Shown: positions 1-11,228 of the stretch, one piece after another
Numbering within the stretch: the stretch's first letter is position 1
Layout: each line of letters opens with the position of its first letter
The notes under the pieces: model-generated
Database searches by the model: none
What the model saw: the letters and a program-made list of their open reading frames with translations, nothing else
What the model was told of the DNA's origin: nothing
Source of the DNA: Benincasa hispida
Lineage: Eukaryota; Streptophyta; Magnoliopsida; Cucurbitales; Cucurbitaceae
Length of the DNA stretch: 64,000 nucleotides
Reading direction: 5' to 3'
Assembly: GCF_009727055.1 (NCBI RefSeq)
Contig: NC_052351.1
Coordinates: forward strand, 8,064,721 to 8,128,720
Position numbers and translations under genes: made by a program

Positions 1-21
1 ATCGATTGATCGACTTTTATC

Positions 22-479
22 TAGGGATGGCAACGAGACTAGGATGCACTCTTCATTCCGTCTACATTTTTAATCCCTATCCCCACCCCATTCCCCGTTT
101 TGGGAGATTGGGTTGGGGAAATCTCATTTTTTTTATTTTATTATTTAAAATTAACTAAATTTAGTATTTACAATGAAATTGTACATTTTAAGTAAGAAAT
201 TAGTATTATTGTTACATATATTTGTTTAAATTAACAATTTAAAAAATATTTTAATAATTCTCTATTATAAATTAATAAAAATTAAAATTTTATTATATTA
301 GAAAAATAATTTTTTTTAAAAAAAACTGAAATGGGGTGAGGGCAGGGGCAGGGATCCCTCCTCTGTCCCCAATCAGGAATCCGATTATTTTAAATCTCTG
401 GTTTGACCCCATATCTAGTCAAATTGGGGATTCCCGTCCTGACCGGGTCGGGAACCCACGGAAAATTTTGCCACCCCTA
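22..479. mobile_element. hAT-type MITE, perfect 8-bp target duplication
   Basis: A 458-bp element without a coding frame. Its ends are imperfect terminal inverted repeats: TAGGGATGGCAA at 22-33 and TTGCCACCCCTA at 468-479. It is flanked on both sides by the same 8 bp, CTTTTATC (14-21 and 480-487). An 8-bp duplication with TAGGG-type ends is the known signature of the hAT superfamily. The G/C-rich outer parts (runs such as ccccatt and ggggtgagg) enclose an AT-rich middle. A partner element with related ends lies at 5126-5560. Movement by a hAT transposase encoded elsewhere is inferred. Confidence 0.8.
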
Positions 480-487
480 CTTTTATC

Positions 488-3400
488 GACGTTTATTAGT
501 GATAAAAATTTATAGAAGACTATCATTGATCTAGTATGATAGAAGTCTACCAGTGTCTATCGGTAATAGAAACTGATAGAAGTAAAAAAAAAAATATTAA
601 ATTTTGTTAAAATAATTTTCCTTATTTTTTTCTATTTTTGAAAATATCCCTAAATTTTGGTATCATGGAATAAATTGGTTGATTCAGAGACCTATTTAAC
701 ACAAATTTAGACATTTATTATATTTTTAGAAAGGCTAGCATGATGTGTTTTGTGACAATTTTCAAAGCAAGTTTTTTTTTTTTCTTGAGAAAAGTAAGTT
801 ATGATTCAATGGGATCCAAATTTATATACTAAAAGAAATAGAATACACGAATTTTTAAATTTGTGTCTATATATATAGTGCTTGAACTTTAAAAAAATTT
901 CTAGTCGGTTCCTAATTTTTTTTTTTTTTTTTTATCTAATAGATTATAGAATATCAGTATTACATCTAATAAGTCTTTTACACATTCAAACGGTTAAAAA
1001 CTATTTTTTTACTAGAAATTAGATTTAACTTTGTGCCTAAGAAATACATTAACATTTTTTTAAGGTTGAATTTGAGATGAAAATATTTTTTCTATCTAAT
1101 AGATTATTTGATTCTTAAACATTTTAAATATTTTTTAGATTTAAGTGACTCGTTAGAACCAAATTGAAAGTTTAAAGATTTATTAAATACACTTTTAAGA
1201 TTTATGGACTAAACTTGTAATGTAACATTCATACATATGTAGTTTTAAATGCACGGATATATGATATATAGATTAAGTAATATTAATTACAAATTTACAA
1301 TAATTTTTTTATAGGATTATTGAACTAATTATATATATATACAATGTCATTGAAAGTATTTTTTAAATGGAACTGTTTCTTCATTTAATCAACTGTTGTA
1401 AAATAATTTACAATAAAGAATTTAAATTTAAAATAATTTTTAAATATATGCGGTGTTGTATTTTTTATATATGTGGCAAAATTTTTAATATAGATAGGCG
1501 TCGAAAAAAAATAGAAATATATATGTATTATGAATATTCATTCATATTATTCATGTGCCATTTAGTTATTCATGTTCGGTGTCAATGTAAGTCTACGTCT
1601 TTACCTATAAATAATAACATTTGGTGAATCTTAAGAACACAACTACATTGGTGAAAATTTTATTTCCATCAATTTTCATATTATCTAATTTAATGATTTT
1701 TATTATTTTATTTTATAATTTTAGTTTTGTTTATTTATTATTATTATTATATAAAAATATTATTATATTATATTTTTCATATTCAATTTTCACATAACAA
1801 TAGGAATATTGTGAAATGGAAACAAATACATAAACACACTATGGATGAAAAAAAAAACTATGTAGGCTAGATACGAACCTGCGCCCTTTGACTAAGACAA
1901 GAAGCAAAATTAGAAATTCGCCACTTTGTAATAATAATATTTTGCAAAAATGGGTAAAGGTTTGCCACGTCATTTTGGGCCATTCAATGGGCCTTATACA
2001 TTCGTGCTGATCTCGTTTGATGGGCCCCTTATGTAAGATCCAGTTCATATCACACCAATTCCACAAGAGTATAGTAATGAGAATGACAATTTCTTAACTA
2101 AGAAAAAGTTATACAAAGATATGTATTAAATTTTTCAAAAGAGTAAATACAAAGTTTTTTTCTTTTCTTTTCAAAATGATGTCATGAATAAATTTTATAA
2201 TTATCTATTATTATGTATAGTATAATAAATATAAAGTAGTATCTTGAAAATAATAATAAAAATATAATTGTTAATATGCTAAAAAGTGTACTATATGTTA
2301 CCTACTATGAAGCATAGATACTTCTAATTATACAGAGAATCGATATCAGATACGGATAGATACATCCTTGATACGTGATTTGAATTATTTGATTTTTTTA
2401 ATTTTTAGATATGCATATCTGCTTCCAGATACGTGAAGGGAATACATGAGTCAATTTTTTGTTTCAAATTTAAATCCAACCATTTAAAAAGCTCAATCTA
2501 CACCCATTTTATTTTAGTGCATGTTTATGAGTGATTTTAAATATGAAAAAAAATCATTTTTTTTCATATTTAAAATCACTCGAAAACACAATTTTAATTA
2601 CTCAAAATTAATTTAATTTTCAATTTTACACTTTTAAATACAATTTTCATATTATCAAAATTAGTTTTGAAAAATTAAACATGCTTCACGGTGATTTTGA
2701 AAATGACAAAAGTGATTTCAACCATTTTAAAATCATTTCCAAACATAAAAGTCCACTTAAATTGAGAAATCCAAAATAAAATAAATTAAAAATGATAAAA
2801 ACATACAAAATTTTAAAAAACAACCCGAAACGTAATTAAATCTTCATTCTTCCCTTCTCTCTCACTATTTAAATCTGATTCACACCTCCTTCATCCTTAA
2901 CTTCATTATTCAATCTTCATCTTCTACTTCTTTCCTACCGTCTACTCTAGTCACTCAACAATCACTCAACGTTATTGGATTCTTTTTTTCACATTTTCAC
3001 TCTCTTCTTGAATCTATTCTAATCTAACTTAAAATATGTACTATAGCAATTAATTAGACGTTATATATATATAATACATATCTTCAACGTATCTGTATCT
3101 TAGTTTTTTAGAAATTAATTTATCGTCGTATCGTATCTGTGTCCGTTAAAAAACCCACAAATTAAGCAAATTAACACATCAATTTTTGCAAGAATGTACT
3201 TCCAATGACATGATTTAGATGAATCCATGATTATGTAAATTAATAGAATATTACTAAAATATAAGAAGAATTAGTTACATGGTGACTTTTTAATCATTTG
3301 AAATTTATTTGTATACCTACATATTTGTTGTAAGGAAAAAAAAATATTGGGTGTGATATTCTTGTTACAATTATTATTCTCTTAACTTCCTATACATATA

Positions 3401-3702
3401 TAAACCATGTTCAAACATATTGGAAAATACTTTCTTGAGTATGTTTCAATTAGTAAAACTACGATACATCATTTTTTAAATGTTAACATTTGATTCTTAA
3501 CCCACATCGTTTATTTCTTTTCTTTTATTTTTTTCTCAAACATATAAACGTGAGAATTCACATTTTGACTCTTTTTTGTTTTTGTTTTGTTTTTTGTTTT
3601 TTTGTTTTTTTGTTTTTTTTTTTTTTGAGATTTGCTCAAACTAGATGAATTATACTTTGGCTTTGCTCCATTTCAAATTAAGATTTAGATGGAATAACAT
3701 AC
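488..3702. other. Gene-free AT-rich intergenic stretch
   Basis: No convincing gene on either strand; the few open frames of 60-86 codons have AT-driven composition and no recognisable motif. Inside are a diffuse repeat about 860-1225 (phrases such as 'tctaatagatta' recur), a perfect hairpin at 2529-2581 and a T/G low-complexity tract about 3568-3630. Confidence 0.6.
2529..2581. repeat. Perfect 25-bp inverted repeat (hairpin)
   Basis: Two 25-bp arms that are exact reverse complements, beginning GAGTGATTTTAAATATG and ending in eight A, separated by the 3-nt loop TCA. It lies in a non-coding region and is probably the centre of a decayed foldback element, since related gtgatttt words continue to about 2740. 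Confidence 0.75.
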
Positions 3703-3705
3703 TTA

Positions 3706-4623
3706 AGAGGTGTTTGATAAATGGGTTATTGGGTTTGGTGAGTATTTATTACCCATGTTTGTAAAACCTATGAGTTATTAAAACCATTTTTTATCCACTC
3801 AAAATTCTTTTTTTTTTATTTTTTTTTTCCATCATCAAACCTATGAGTTATTAAAACTCATTTTTTACCCACTCAAAACTAATCCTAAAAATCAATATAT
3901 TTTCATTTCTTTCTCTCTTCACCCATCTTTGCCGTTTGGATCTATATCTGGTTTATTTTTTTTTATTTTTTATTATTATCGTCAAACCTTTGGATTCTAT
4001 TTTCATTTCTTTCTCTCTTCCCTCATCTTTGCCGTTTGGATCGCCAAATATACTATCCATATTATATAAAAATAAACTGTATGATATGTGAAATAATAAA
4101 GTTAAGTTAACAAGATTCAATATATATACATACAATATATCAATTAGTAATTGGGATAATTACCTTTAATATATATACATACAATATACAATATACCAAT
4201 TAATTGAGCAGCAATATGAAATATATTTTATTGGTATGTTTTATCGATTGAAGATAATTAAAATTGTTACGGTTTTTGAAAAGAATATATGAAAAATAGT
4301 ATATTATGTTCTACAAATTGAGAAAAAAATTTGAGATTGTCCAGTTTATGTCATAAATGATTTGAGAAAATACGTGTATATTTGAAAATTAATCAACAAT
4401 AGCAAAACATAAAACTAAAAAATAAAATAATGAAATAAAAAACAAATAGAAAAAAATAGAACTTAATCTCATTCACAAAAAAACTGCATCAGATCTTCCA
4501 ACTCAACTCTACTCTACAAATAAACACAAACAATTTAACTCCCCAGATAATTTAACTCTCCAGATAATAATTACCAACTCAACTCAATTCAACTCTTTAC
4601 TTTTATCACATACCAAACACACC
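3706..4623. mobile_element. Possible PIF/Harbinger (Tourist-like) MITE
   Basis: The left end reads AGAGGTGTTTGATAA. The right end, read on the other strand, is GGGTGTGTTTGGTATG, an imperfect inverted match (about 10 of 13). TTA lies just outside both ends (3703-3705 and 4624-4626), the 3-bp duplication typical of PIF/Harbinger. Inside, a 45-bp segment is repeated directly at a spacing of exactly 100 bp (start 3900 and 4000). The degenerate ends keep confidence low. Confidence 0.35.
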
Positions 4624-4727
4624 CTTATAGTTTAACCTCTCCCCTGTTTCTATTAGTTTATTAAATTAATAAAAAAAAAAAAAAATTCAATATTATATTA
4701 TACCAATTAATCATTTTCAAAATTTAA

Positions 4728-5035
4728 AGATCTCATTTGGTAACTATTTGGTTTTCTATTTTAGTTTTTTAAATTTAAGCCTATAAATATTATTTCCATA
4801 TCAAAATTTCTTTTATAATTATCTACTTTTTACCAATAGTTTAAAAAATTAAGTCAAAATTTGAAAACTAAAAAAAGTAGTTTTTAAAAACTTCTTTTTG
4901 TTTTTGAAATTTAATTATGAATTCAACCATTGTACTTGATAAAAATGGAAATGATTGTAAGAAATGAGAGAAAAATAGACTTAATTTTTATAATAAAAAA
5001 CAAAAAGCGAATAGTTATCCAACGGGTTTTAAATT
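4728..5035. repeat. Foldback repeat family F1, copy 1
   Basis: Non-coding repeat beginning near 'tttggtaactatttgg' and ending near 'gttatccaacggg', so its ends are roughly inverted. Inner phrases such as 'caaccattgtacttga' recur, often reversed, at 33951-34535 and 38715-39330. This looks like a high-copy MITE-like family without protein coding. Confidence 0.5.
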
Positions 5036-5125
5036 TTCAATTTCTTATTGTGTGATTAGTTGATTTTTATAACATCATTTAACTGTTTGGTTCTCTAAGT
5101 AATATCTATCTGAATGAAATAGAAG

Positions 5126-5560
5126 TAGGGTTGGCAATGGGGCCGGGGCCGGGACGACGCGTGAGGGCGTCCCCTGTCCCCGGCCCCGTAGGAAAAATTG
5201 TCCCCCATCCCCGCCTTCAATGGCGGGGACGGGGGCGGAGATTCCCCGTCGAGGAAATGGGGTCCCCGCGGGACCCCATTCGTGGCAGACTTCAACGAAG
5301 AGGAGGGATGAGCGAGAGCGATGCAGAGCGAGAGGAGAGGGATGTTTTGTTGCAGATTACAGAGAGCGAGAGGGGACTGGGGAGGGGATAAAATATATAT
5401 ATATATATATTCGGGGTCGAGGCGGGGATACTGTCCCCATCCCCTCCTTGTCCCCGGACGAGCCCCCGAATAAATTCCTCAGTTTGACCTCATCCCCGAT
5501 CAAACCGGAGAATCCCTGCTCCGACGAGACCCGCCCCGTCGGGTTTTTTTGCCAACCCTA
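5126..5560. mobile_element. hAT-type MITE, GC-rich, perfect 12-bp TIRs
   Basis: A 435-bp element with exact terminal inverted repeats TAGGGTTGGCAA (5126-5137) and TTGCCAACCCTA (5549-5560). The 8 bp directly outside are aatagaag (5118-5125) and aataggag (5561-5568), 7 of 8 identical, fitting a hAT target duplication. The inside is strikingly GC-rich for this window (runs of ggggccggggccggg type) and holds an (AT)n tract at about 5394-5410. Open frames inside come from the composition, not from a gene. Confidence 0.78.
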
Positions 5561-5568
5561 AATAGGAG

Positions 5569-7850
5569 GTTTAGGAAAAAGCTTAAAATAAGTCATTATG
5601 AAACGAAAATCTCTCACAATTACTCGCCGAAAATCAGTTTAGAATCACCTTCCAAATGATTTAACTAAAAATCAATTTAAGTGATTTTGGATTCATATAA
5701 AATCACTTATCAACCAATAATCGCAAAACAACCCTTAACCAAAACAATCAACCAAAGCAAAATATCACACTTTTAAATTAGAAGTGATCTTAGACATTTA
5801 ATTTTAGAGCTCGTTTAGATTGATGTGAGAAAATAATTAAAAAAAACTCATTTTTATTTTGAACAGTTTTAAGACATTTTAATTTTTTCCAAAATGTAAT
5901 TTTTTTCTTAAATTAAATATTTGAACATGTATTTCAAGTACATCCTTAATATTTCCAAAATTAGTTGTGGTTAGAGGGCATCAGTATTATTTTTGTGTTT
6001 TTGATATTATAATAAGTAAATATTAAAATTTCTAACCTTTTATTAATATATAAAGTTTTATCCATTACATTGCTCACCCAATTCAACTCATACATAAAAC
6101 TGGGTAAAATATCAATCAAAATAACGACTTATTTATAGGTTTTCTTCATTTTTATCTCCCAAAAGTGTGTGTTCAATTATAAATCTTCTGTGAAATATAC
6201 TGTGTTGAAATGTTACCATTACACAAACTTCGACTTTTTATGATAGACAAAATCATCGAAAAAAGTCTTTCTAACGGAGTTTTGATCGTCGGTATTATCA
6301 TTAGGAAAGCCTAGTTGAAAAAACCTTCCCTGACCCAAAAAAACCTCGTCGTCGGTTCCTTTTAGCGTCAGGATAAGTAACCATCTATCGACGCTCAATC
6401 AACGATTTGACCATCAGAAAAGATTACCTTTCCCGATGGTGACCCATTTTAGCATTGGGAGAAGGTACCTTTTGCCGATTTACAAATATATCATACATGT
6501 TTGAATCTTATAAATTTATCAAATAAACAACTGTTAATAAGATTCCTCTTCAACATTACATAATACCCACAAATTCTTAACCTCAAAATATAAACCACAA
6601 AATACCTATAAAATACAATTCTACAATCTAACTGAGCTTGTCGAAAGATGCATCTTCAAAATAAATCTCGAGATACCTACAAAATACAAATTTTAATAAT
6701 TTTAATGCTTCATATACCATATACTAATCTCAGAATGAATATAAAACTTAAAACTCAACTAAAGAATATTAACAAATTGAAATCAACCAACTCATATTTA
6801 CACATTTCAATTTCAAATTCGATATAGAACTTAAAACCCAACTTAAACTTAAACATAATTATATATTTATCCTAGACCAATTTTAAACCCAACAAATGAA
6901 ATTCAAAACTAGAAATATCATTCCTCAAACTTAGAGTTTGTAAATCATGTTTAAGAATCAACAGCTTAGAAAATCATGATAATAAAGTAAAACATTCAAG
7001 AATCATGAAATCAGTCGTTCACAAACTCATATTAAGACAATCTCTATTCTAATCACGTAGCTTATTCTAATTATTCTAACTCTTTTTTAACCTGACACTT
7101 GAAGTCCAATCCAAATGAAGAATAACTATCCTAAGGCATCGAATATGAAGGGTATTTGTAAAATACAAAATAAAAATGGAATTTACCAAGCAAAAATCCT
7201 GAAAAATCAACAGCCCAAGTGTGAAAAATAGCAGTATAAATTTGACAGAATGCAGAACTTTTAAAGTTTCCAACATTTTCCAGCAGTTTAAACCAATTTC
7301 ACCTAACTCTTGCTTATTTCTTTTCACCTTAAAGTGTATAAGATAAATTCCCAAACTTATTGTTCTTCAAAATCTAAGAAATTCCTAAACAAAAAATTAA
7401 AAAAAAACGCTGCTAACTTCTATTCAAAGTTGATGTTTTTGTTTTCTTTTTTCTTTTTTAATTATTTTTTTTTAGAAGGGGGAACTCAAGGGGGATGAAA
7501 ATTACGCAGCTGTAACGAGGTTGTGTTGTGTTGGAATGCTAGGTGTTGGTGAAAATTTGGGTCTTAAAAAAAAAAGGAAGAATTGCTTCTGAAAATCTCA
7601 CATTACTTAGGTTGGAAAGAGAACTCTCCTTCATATACTCATATCTTGGACTTTGAGTTTGAGCTTCAAAGGATACCCATATTTCAGAGAGAGTGAAGAG
7701 ATAGACGAATGTGGGTACGGTGGACATCCCACACACGTACCGCTGTCATCCATCCGGATGGGACGAGTATGTGTGATAAAAAAATTATTTTTTTAAATTT
7801 TATTTTACTTTAATATTTTTTTTTCTTTTCAACCGAAACTGAACCAACTC
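5569..7850. other. Gene-free intergenic stretch
   Basis: No gene recognised. A segment at about 6230-6480 has repeated words of the cgtcgg / ccgatggt type that recall subterminal repeats of DNA transposons, but no clean ends were found. Frames at 7076-7354 and 7539-7736 (- strand) resemble no known protein. Confidence 0.5.
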
Positions 7851-7881
7851 GATCAGTGGCTCCATGAATTTTGCGGAGTTG

Positions 7882-8337
7882 CACGTTCTCTGACCGAGCA
7901 TTCTCTACGTCATCTTTTGTTGACTTCAAGGCCTATAAAAGGTGCCAGCCTTTTTGGTAGTGAAAAATTACACGATTTCCTATCACCATTTCTATCTCGC
8001 TCCTTTTTTGTTTTATTTTATTTTATTTCCTTTTTCCATTCAAGTTTTTCGATAAAGTCAATTTGAAGGGTGTGAGTTTCCAATCGATCACGGTGCTACT
8101 CCGATCGATCACGTTCTCTAACCGAGCATTCTCTACGTCATCTTTTGTTGGCCCTCGAGGCCTATAAAAGGCACAAGCCTTTTTGGCAGTGAAAAACTAC
8201 ACGATTTTCTATCACCATTTCTCTCTCGCTCATTTTGTTTTTTCGTTTTTCCGTTCAAATTTTCTGAGTAAGTCAATCTAAAGGGTGTGAGTTTCTGATC
8301 GGTCATGGTGTTACTTCGATCGAGACAGTATTATCTA
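7882..8337 (+). promoter_or_regulatory. Duplicated LTR promoter of copia-B
   Basis: Two direct copies of a 229-bp block (7882-8110 and 8111-about 8337). Each carries 'accgagcattctctacgtc', then a TATA box in the context GGCCTATAAAAGG (TATA at 7934 and 8163) and 'cacgatttyctatcaccat' downstream. The block lies some 270-720 bp before the copia-B gag start, so it is most likely the U3/R promoter part of that element's 5' LTR. The exact LTR ends and primer-binding site were not found. Confidence 0.55.
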
Positions 8338-8605
8338 TTCTAGCCATTTTATCTTGGGGACAATATCACATTTCAGTTGAACTGCTTTCACACATAGGCA
8401 GAGCCATGAAACGTCTTAAAGAGAGGAAGATCCGCCACCCAGTTTGTAACGAGTTTCTGTTTTGCAGGTTCCACATTTCTGACAACTATTGTTCATGACT
8501 GTTCGCTACTATCAAGTTTCACTGTCCGAGGGTAGCTTATTCCAACAATTTTAAGACAACTATCTGCCGCTACTGCAATGGCCTTCACAAGTAATACGAC
8601 ATTAT

Positions 8606-11228
8606 GACATCCGACCTCAACCGTCCATTTCAATTCAAAGGAGCGAACTTTAAACAATGGAAACAGAAGATGTTATTTTTCCTTACCTTCAAGAAAATGG
8701 TCGACGCTTGTACCATAGATAAGCTAACCGTTTCGAACGAAGATCCGACTAAACAAGAGAGAGGAAAATGAGATTTGTCTCACTTGGTAAAATTGAGGGT
8801 TTTTTTTACCCTTTGTTGATGCCAACATAAGGTGAAATTACCAAAATGAAACCCTCGTGCACAAGCGGAAGGACCAATCTCGCTCCTCTCTCTTGTTTCC
8901 CTTCTTTCTCTCACAAATCACTCTCCTCTCGCACAAGTTTCTCTCCTCTCCCTTTGTTGTCTTGCTCTCTCGTTCTCTCCTAGTCTCACTCTCCGACATT
9001 TAGGTGTTCGTTGCTAGCATGTGCAAGTTGATGCTCATTGGATATGGTATGGTCGCTCACTCGAGAAGAAGAAGAAGAAAACCGTTGTGCAAACCCACGA
9101 AGAAGAGGATGAAGAAGAGAAAAGCAAAACAGAGGAACAAAGAAAGAAAGCAATGATATATATGTAACTTCACTCATACATGATGTTAGCAGAAAGTCAA
9201 TTACCGATGTTTTTTAAAAAGTGAGACCTTCTTCATTTTAGACCTTCTAACAAAAGTAGTTGCTGATTAAGAAGAAAATGACTTATCGTATAAAAATTTC
9301 ATTTTAAATTGTTTGACTGATGATCTATATGATTACTATAGCACTATGAAGATAACAAAGGAAGTTTGAGACGCCCTGTAAAAGAAGTACAATACTGAGG
9401 AGGCCGGATCGAAAAAATATGTCGTCAGCCATTACCTCAAGCTCAAGATGATGGATGACAAATCTGCGGAGTCTCAATCCAATAAACTGTAGAAGATAGC
9501 CTATGAAATAGTAACTAAAAGTATGCCCCTAGATGAATAATTCCAAGTTGCTGTTATTTTGACAAACTACCCCCATTGTGAAAGGATTTTAAGAACATCT
9601 TGAGACATAAGACCAAAGAGTTTTCTTTGGAAAGTCTTATCACCCAGCTAAGGATTGAAGAGGAAGCCCAGAAGCATGACCAGAGGGAGGAGGTGAACAT
9701 CATACCTAAGAGATCCGCCTCTGCTATGATAAAGCCTAACCAAAAGTCCAAGGGGACAAAAAAGAAAGGTCAAAATCGTGGTTCCAGAACCAACAAAAGA
9801 AGCATAAACCCCTCTTGGGAGAAACTGTATAGTTCATTTGCTTTAACTGTAATAAACCTAGACACGTGGTTAGGAACTGTAGAAACAAGCGTCGTTCTGC
9901 TGGTCAAGCGAACCTAATAGAAGAACTATTAGTTGTCATCATCTCAGAAGTAAATGTGACCAGTGGTTCTGAGGGGTGGTGGATAGACAGTGATGCTACA
10001 TGCCATGTCTGTCATGACCTTAGTCTCTTTAAAACTTATATTGAAACTAAGGATAAGAACATTCTATCAAGGGATCACCACTCAATGAAAGTTGTTGGAA
10101 CTGGCAAGGTGGAGCTGAAGTTTACCTTCGGGAAAACCCTCACATTGAAGGATGTCTTGCACATTCCAGAGATAAGAAAGAATTTGGTCTCGGGCTATCT
10201 CCTCAACAAGGCCGAATTTACTCAAACCACAGGGGCATATTTATATACCCTTACTAAGAATTATATATTCGTAGAGAAATAGTATGCAACTGAGGGAATG
10301 TTCAGATTAAATTTAGACATTAATAAAATGAAATCTTCTATGTATATGTTGTATTCTTTGAATGTTTGGCATACTAGACTTTGTCATGTCAATAAAAAAA
10401 TTAATTAGTAATATTATTAGGCCAAAAATGATACCTAAGTTATCCATGAATAAATTTGATAAATGCGAGTATTGTAGTTAGGCTAAAATAACTAAAACTC
10501 CACATAAATTTGTACTTAGGGTATCTGAGCGTTTAGATTTAGTTCATTATGACTTATGTGAATTTGATGCCATCTTAACTAGGAATAGTAAAAGATATTT
10601 TATTACTTTTATTGATGGTTACTCTGATTTCACTTTTCTATACTTGCTAAAAAAGAAAAGTATTGCGTTTGATGCTTTCAAAGTGTTTGTAACTGAAGTA
10701 GAAAATTAGATTTAATATAAGGGTTAAAAGACTTTTGAGTGATAAGGGAACTAAGTATGACTCAAACAACTTTAATGAGTTCTTTAACTCATATGGAATA
10801 ATAGACAAAAAGACTGCACCTTACTCTCTTGAAATGAATGGAAAAGTCAAAAGGAAAAATAGAACTTCAGCTAAGCTAATAGTTGCTATTTTACATAGTT
10901 CAGGAGTCGCTGTTATTGGTGGGGTGAAATCATCCTTACCGTGTGTTATGTACTAAATAGAATACCAAAGTTAAAAACACAAATTCACCTTATGAAATCC
11001 TTAAGAATAAGAAACCAAACCCTTCATATTTTAAAATTGTCTCTGTAAGGATTCTAGACCCTAAAAGAAGAAAGCTAGCTAGTAGAGCCTATGAGTGTGT
11101 CTTTATAGGTTATGTCATAAACAGTAAAGCCTATAGGTTCTATGACCTAATAAACTAAGTGATCATTGAGTCAAAAAATACCAACTTCTTTGAGGGGGCT
11201 CAAGATCAAGTAGTCTAACCATAGTTAG
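8606..11228 (+). pseudogene. Copia-B gag-pol relic (gag, protease, integrase)
   Basis: Decayed Ty1/copia polyprotein. Gag starts at the ATG at 8606 ([16 protein letters not shown]) and hits a stop near 8769. About 480 bp of foreign sequence follows before gag resumes near 9262. A CCHC zinc knuckle is intact at 9839-9880 (C-F-N-C, then H, then C). Next come a protease site reading WIDSDATCHVC where the family has D-S/T-G, a GAG-pre-integrase segment (HIPEIRKNLVSGYLL), and an integrase core (LDLVHYDLCEF, then SDKGTKYDSNNF, then MNGKVKRKNRT) with several stops. It cannot make an active polyprotein. Pol continues beyond a solo LTR at 13125. Confidence 0.85.

Noticed and set aside
5131..5561. Open frames of 66-113 codons on both strands in the GC-rich block
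   Set aside because: They lie inside the hAT MITE, overlap on both strands and have only low-complexity Gly/Arg/Pro composition.
6230..6480. Possible CACTA element end (cgtcgg-type repeats)
   Set aside because: No CACTA terminus, 3-bp duplication or partner end was seen.
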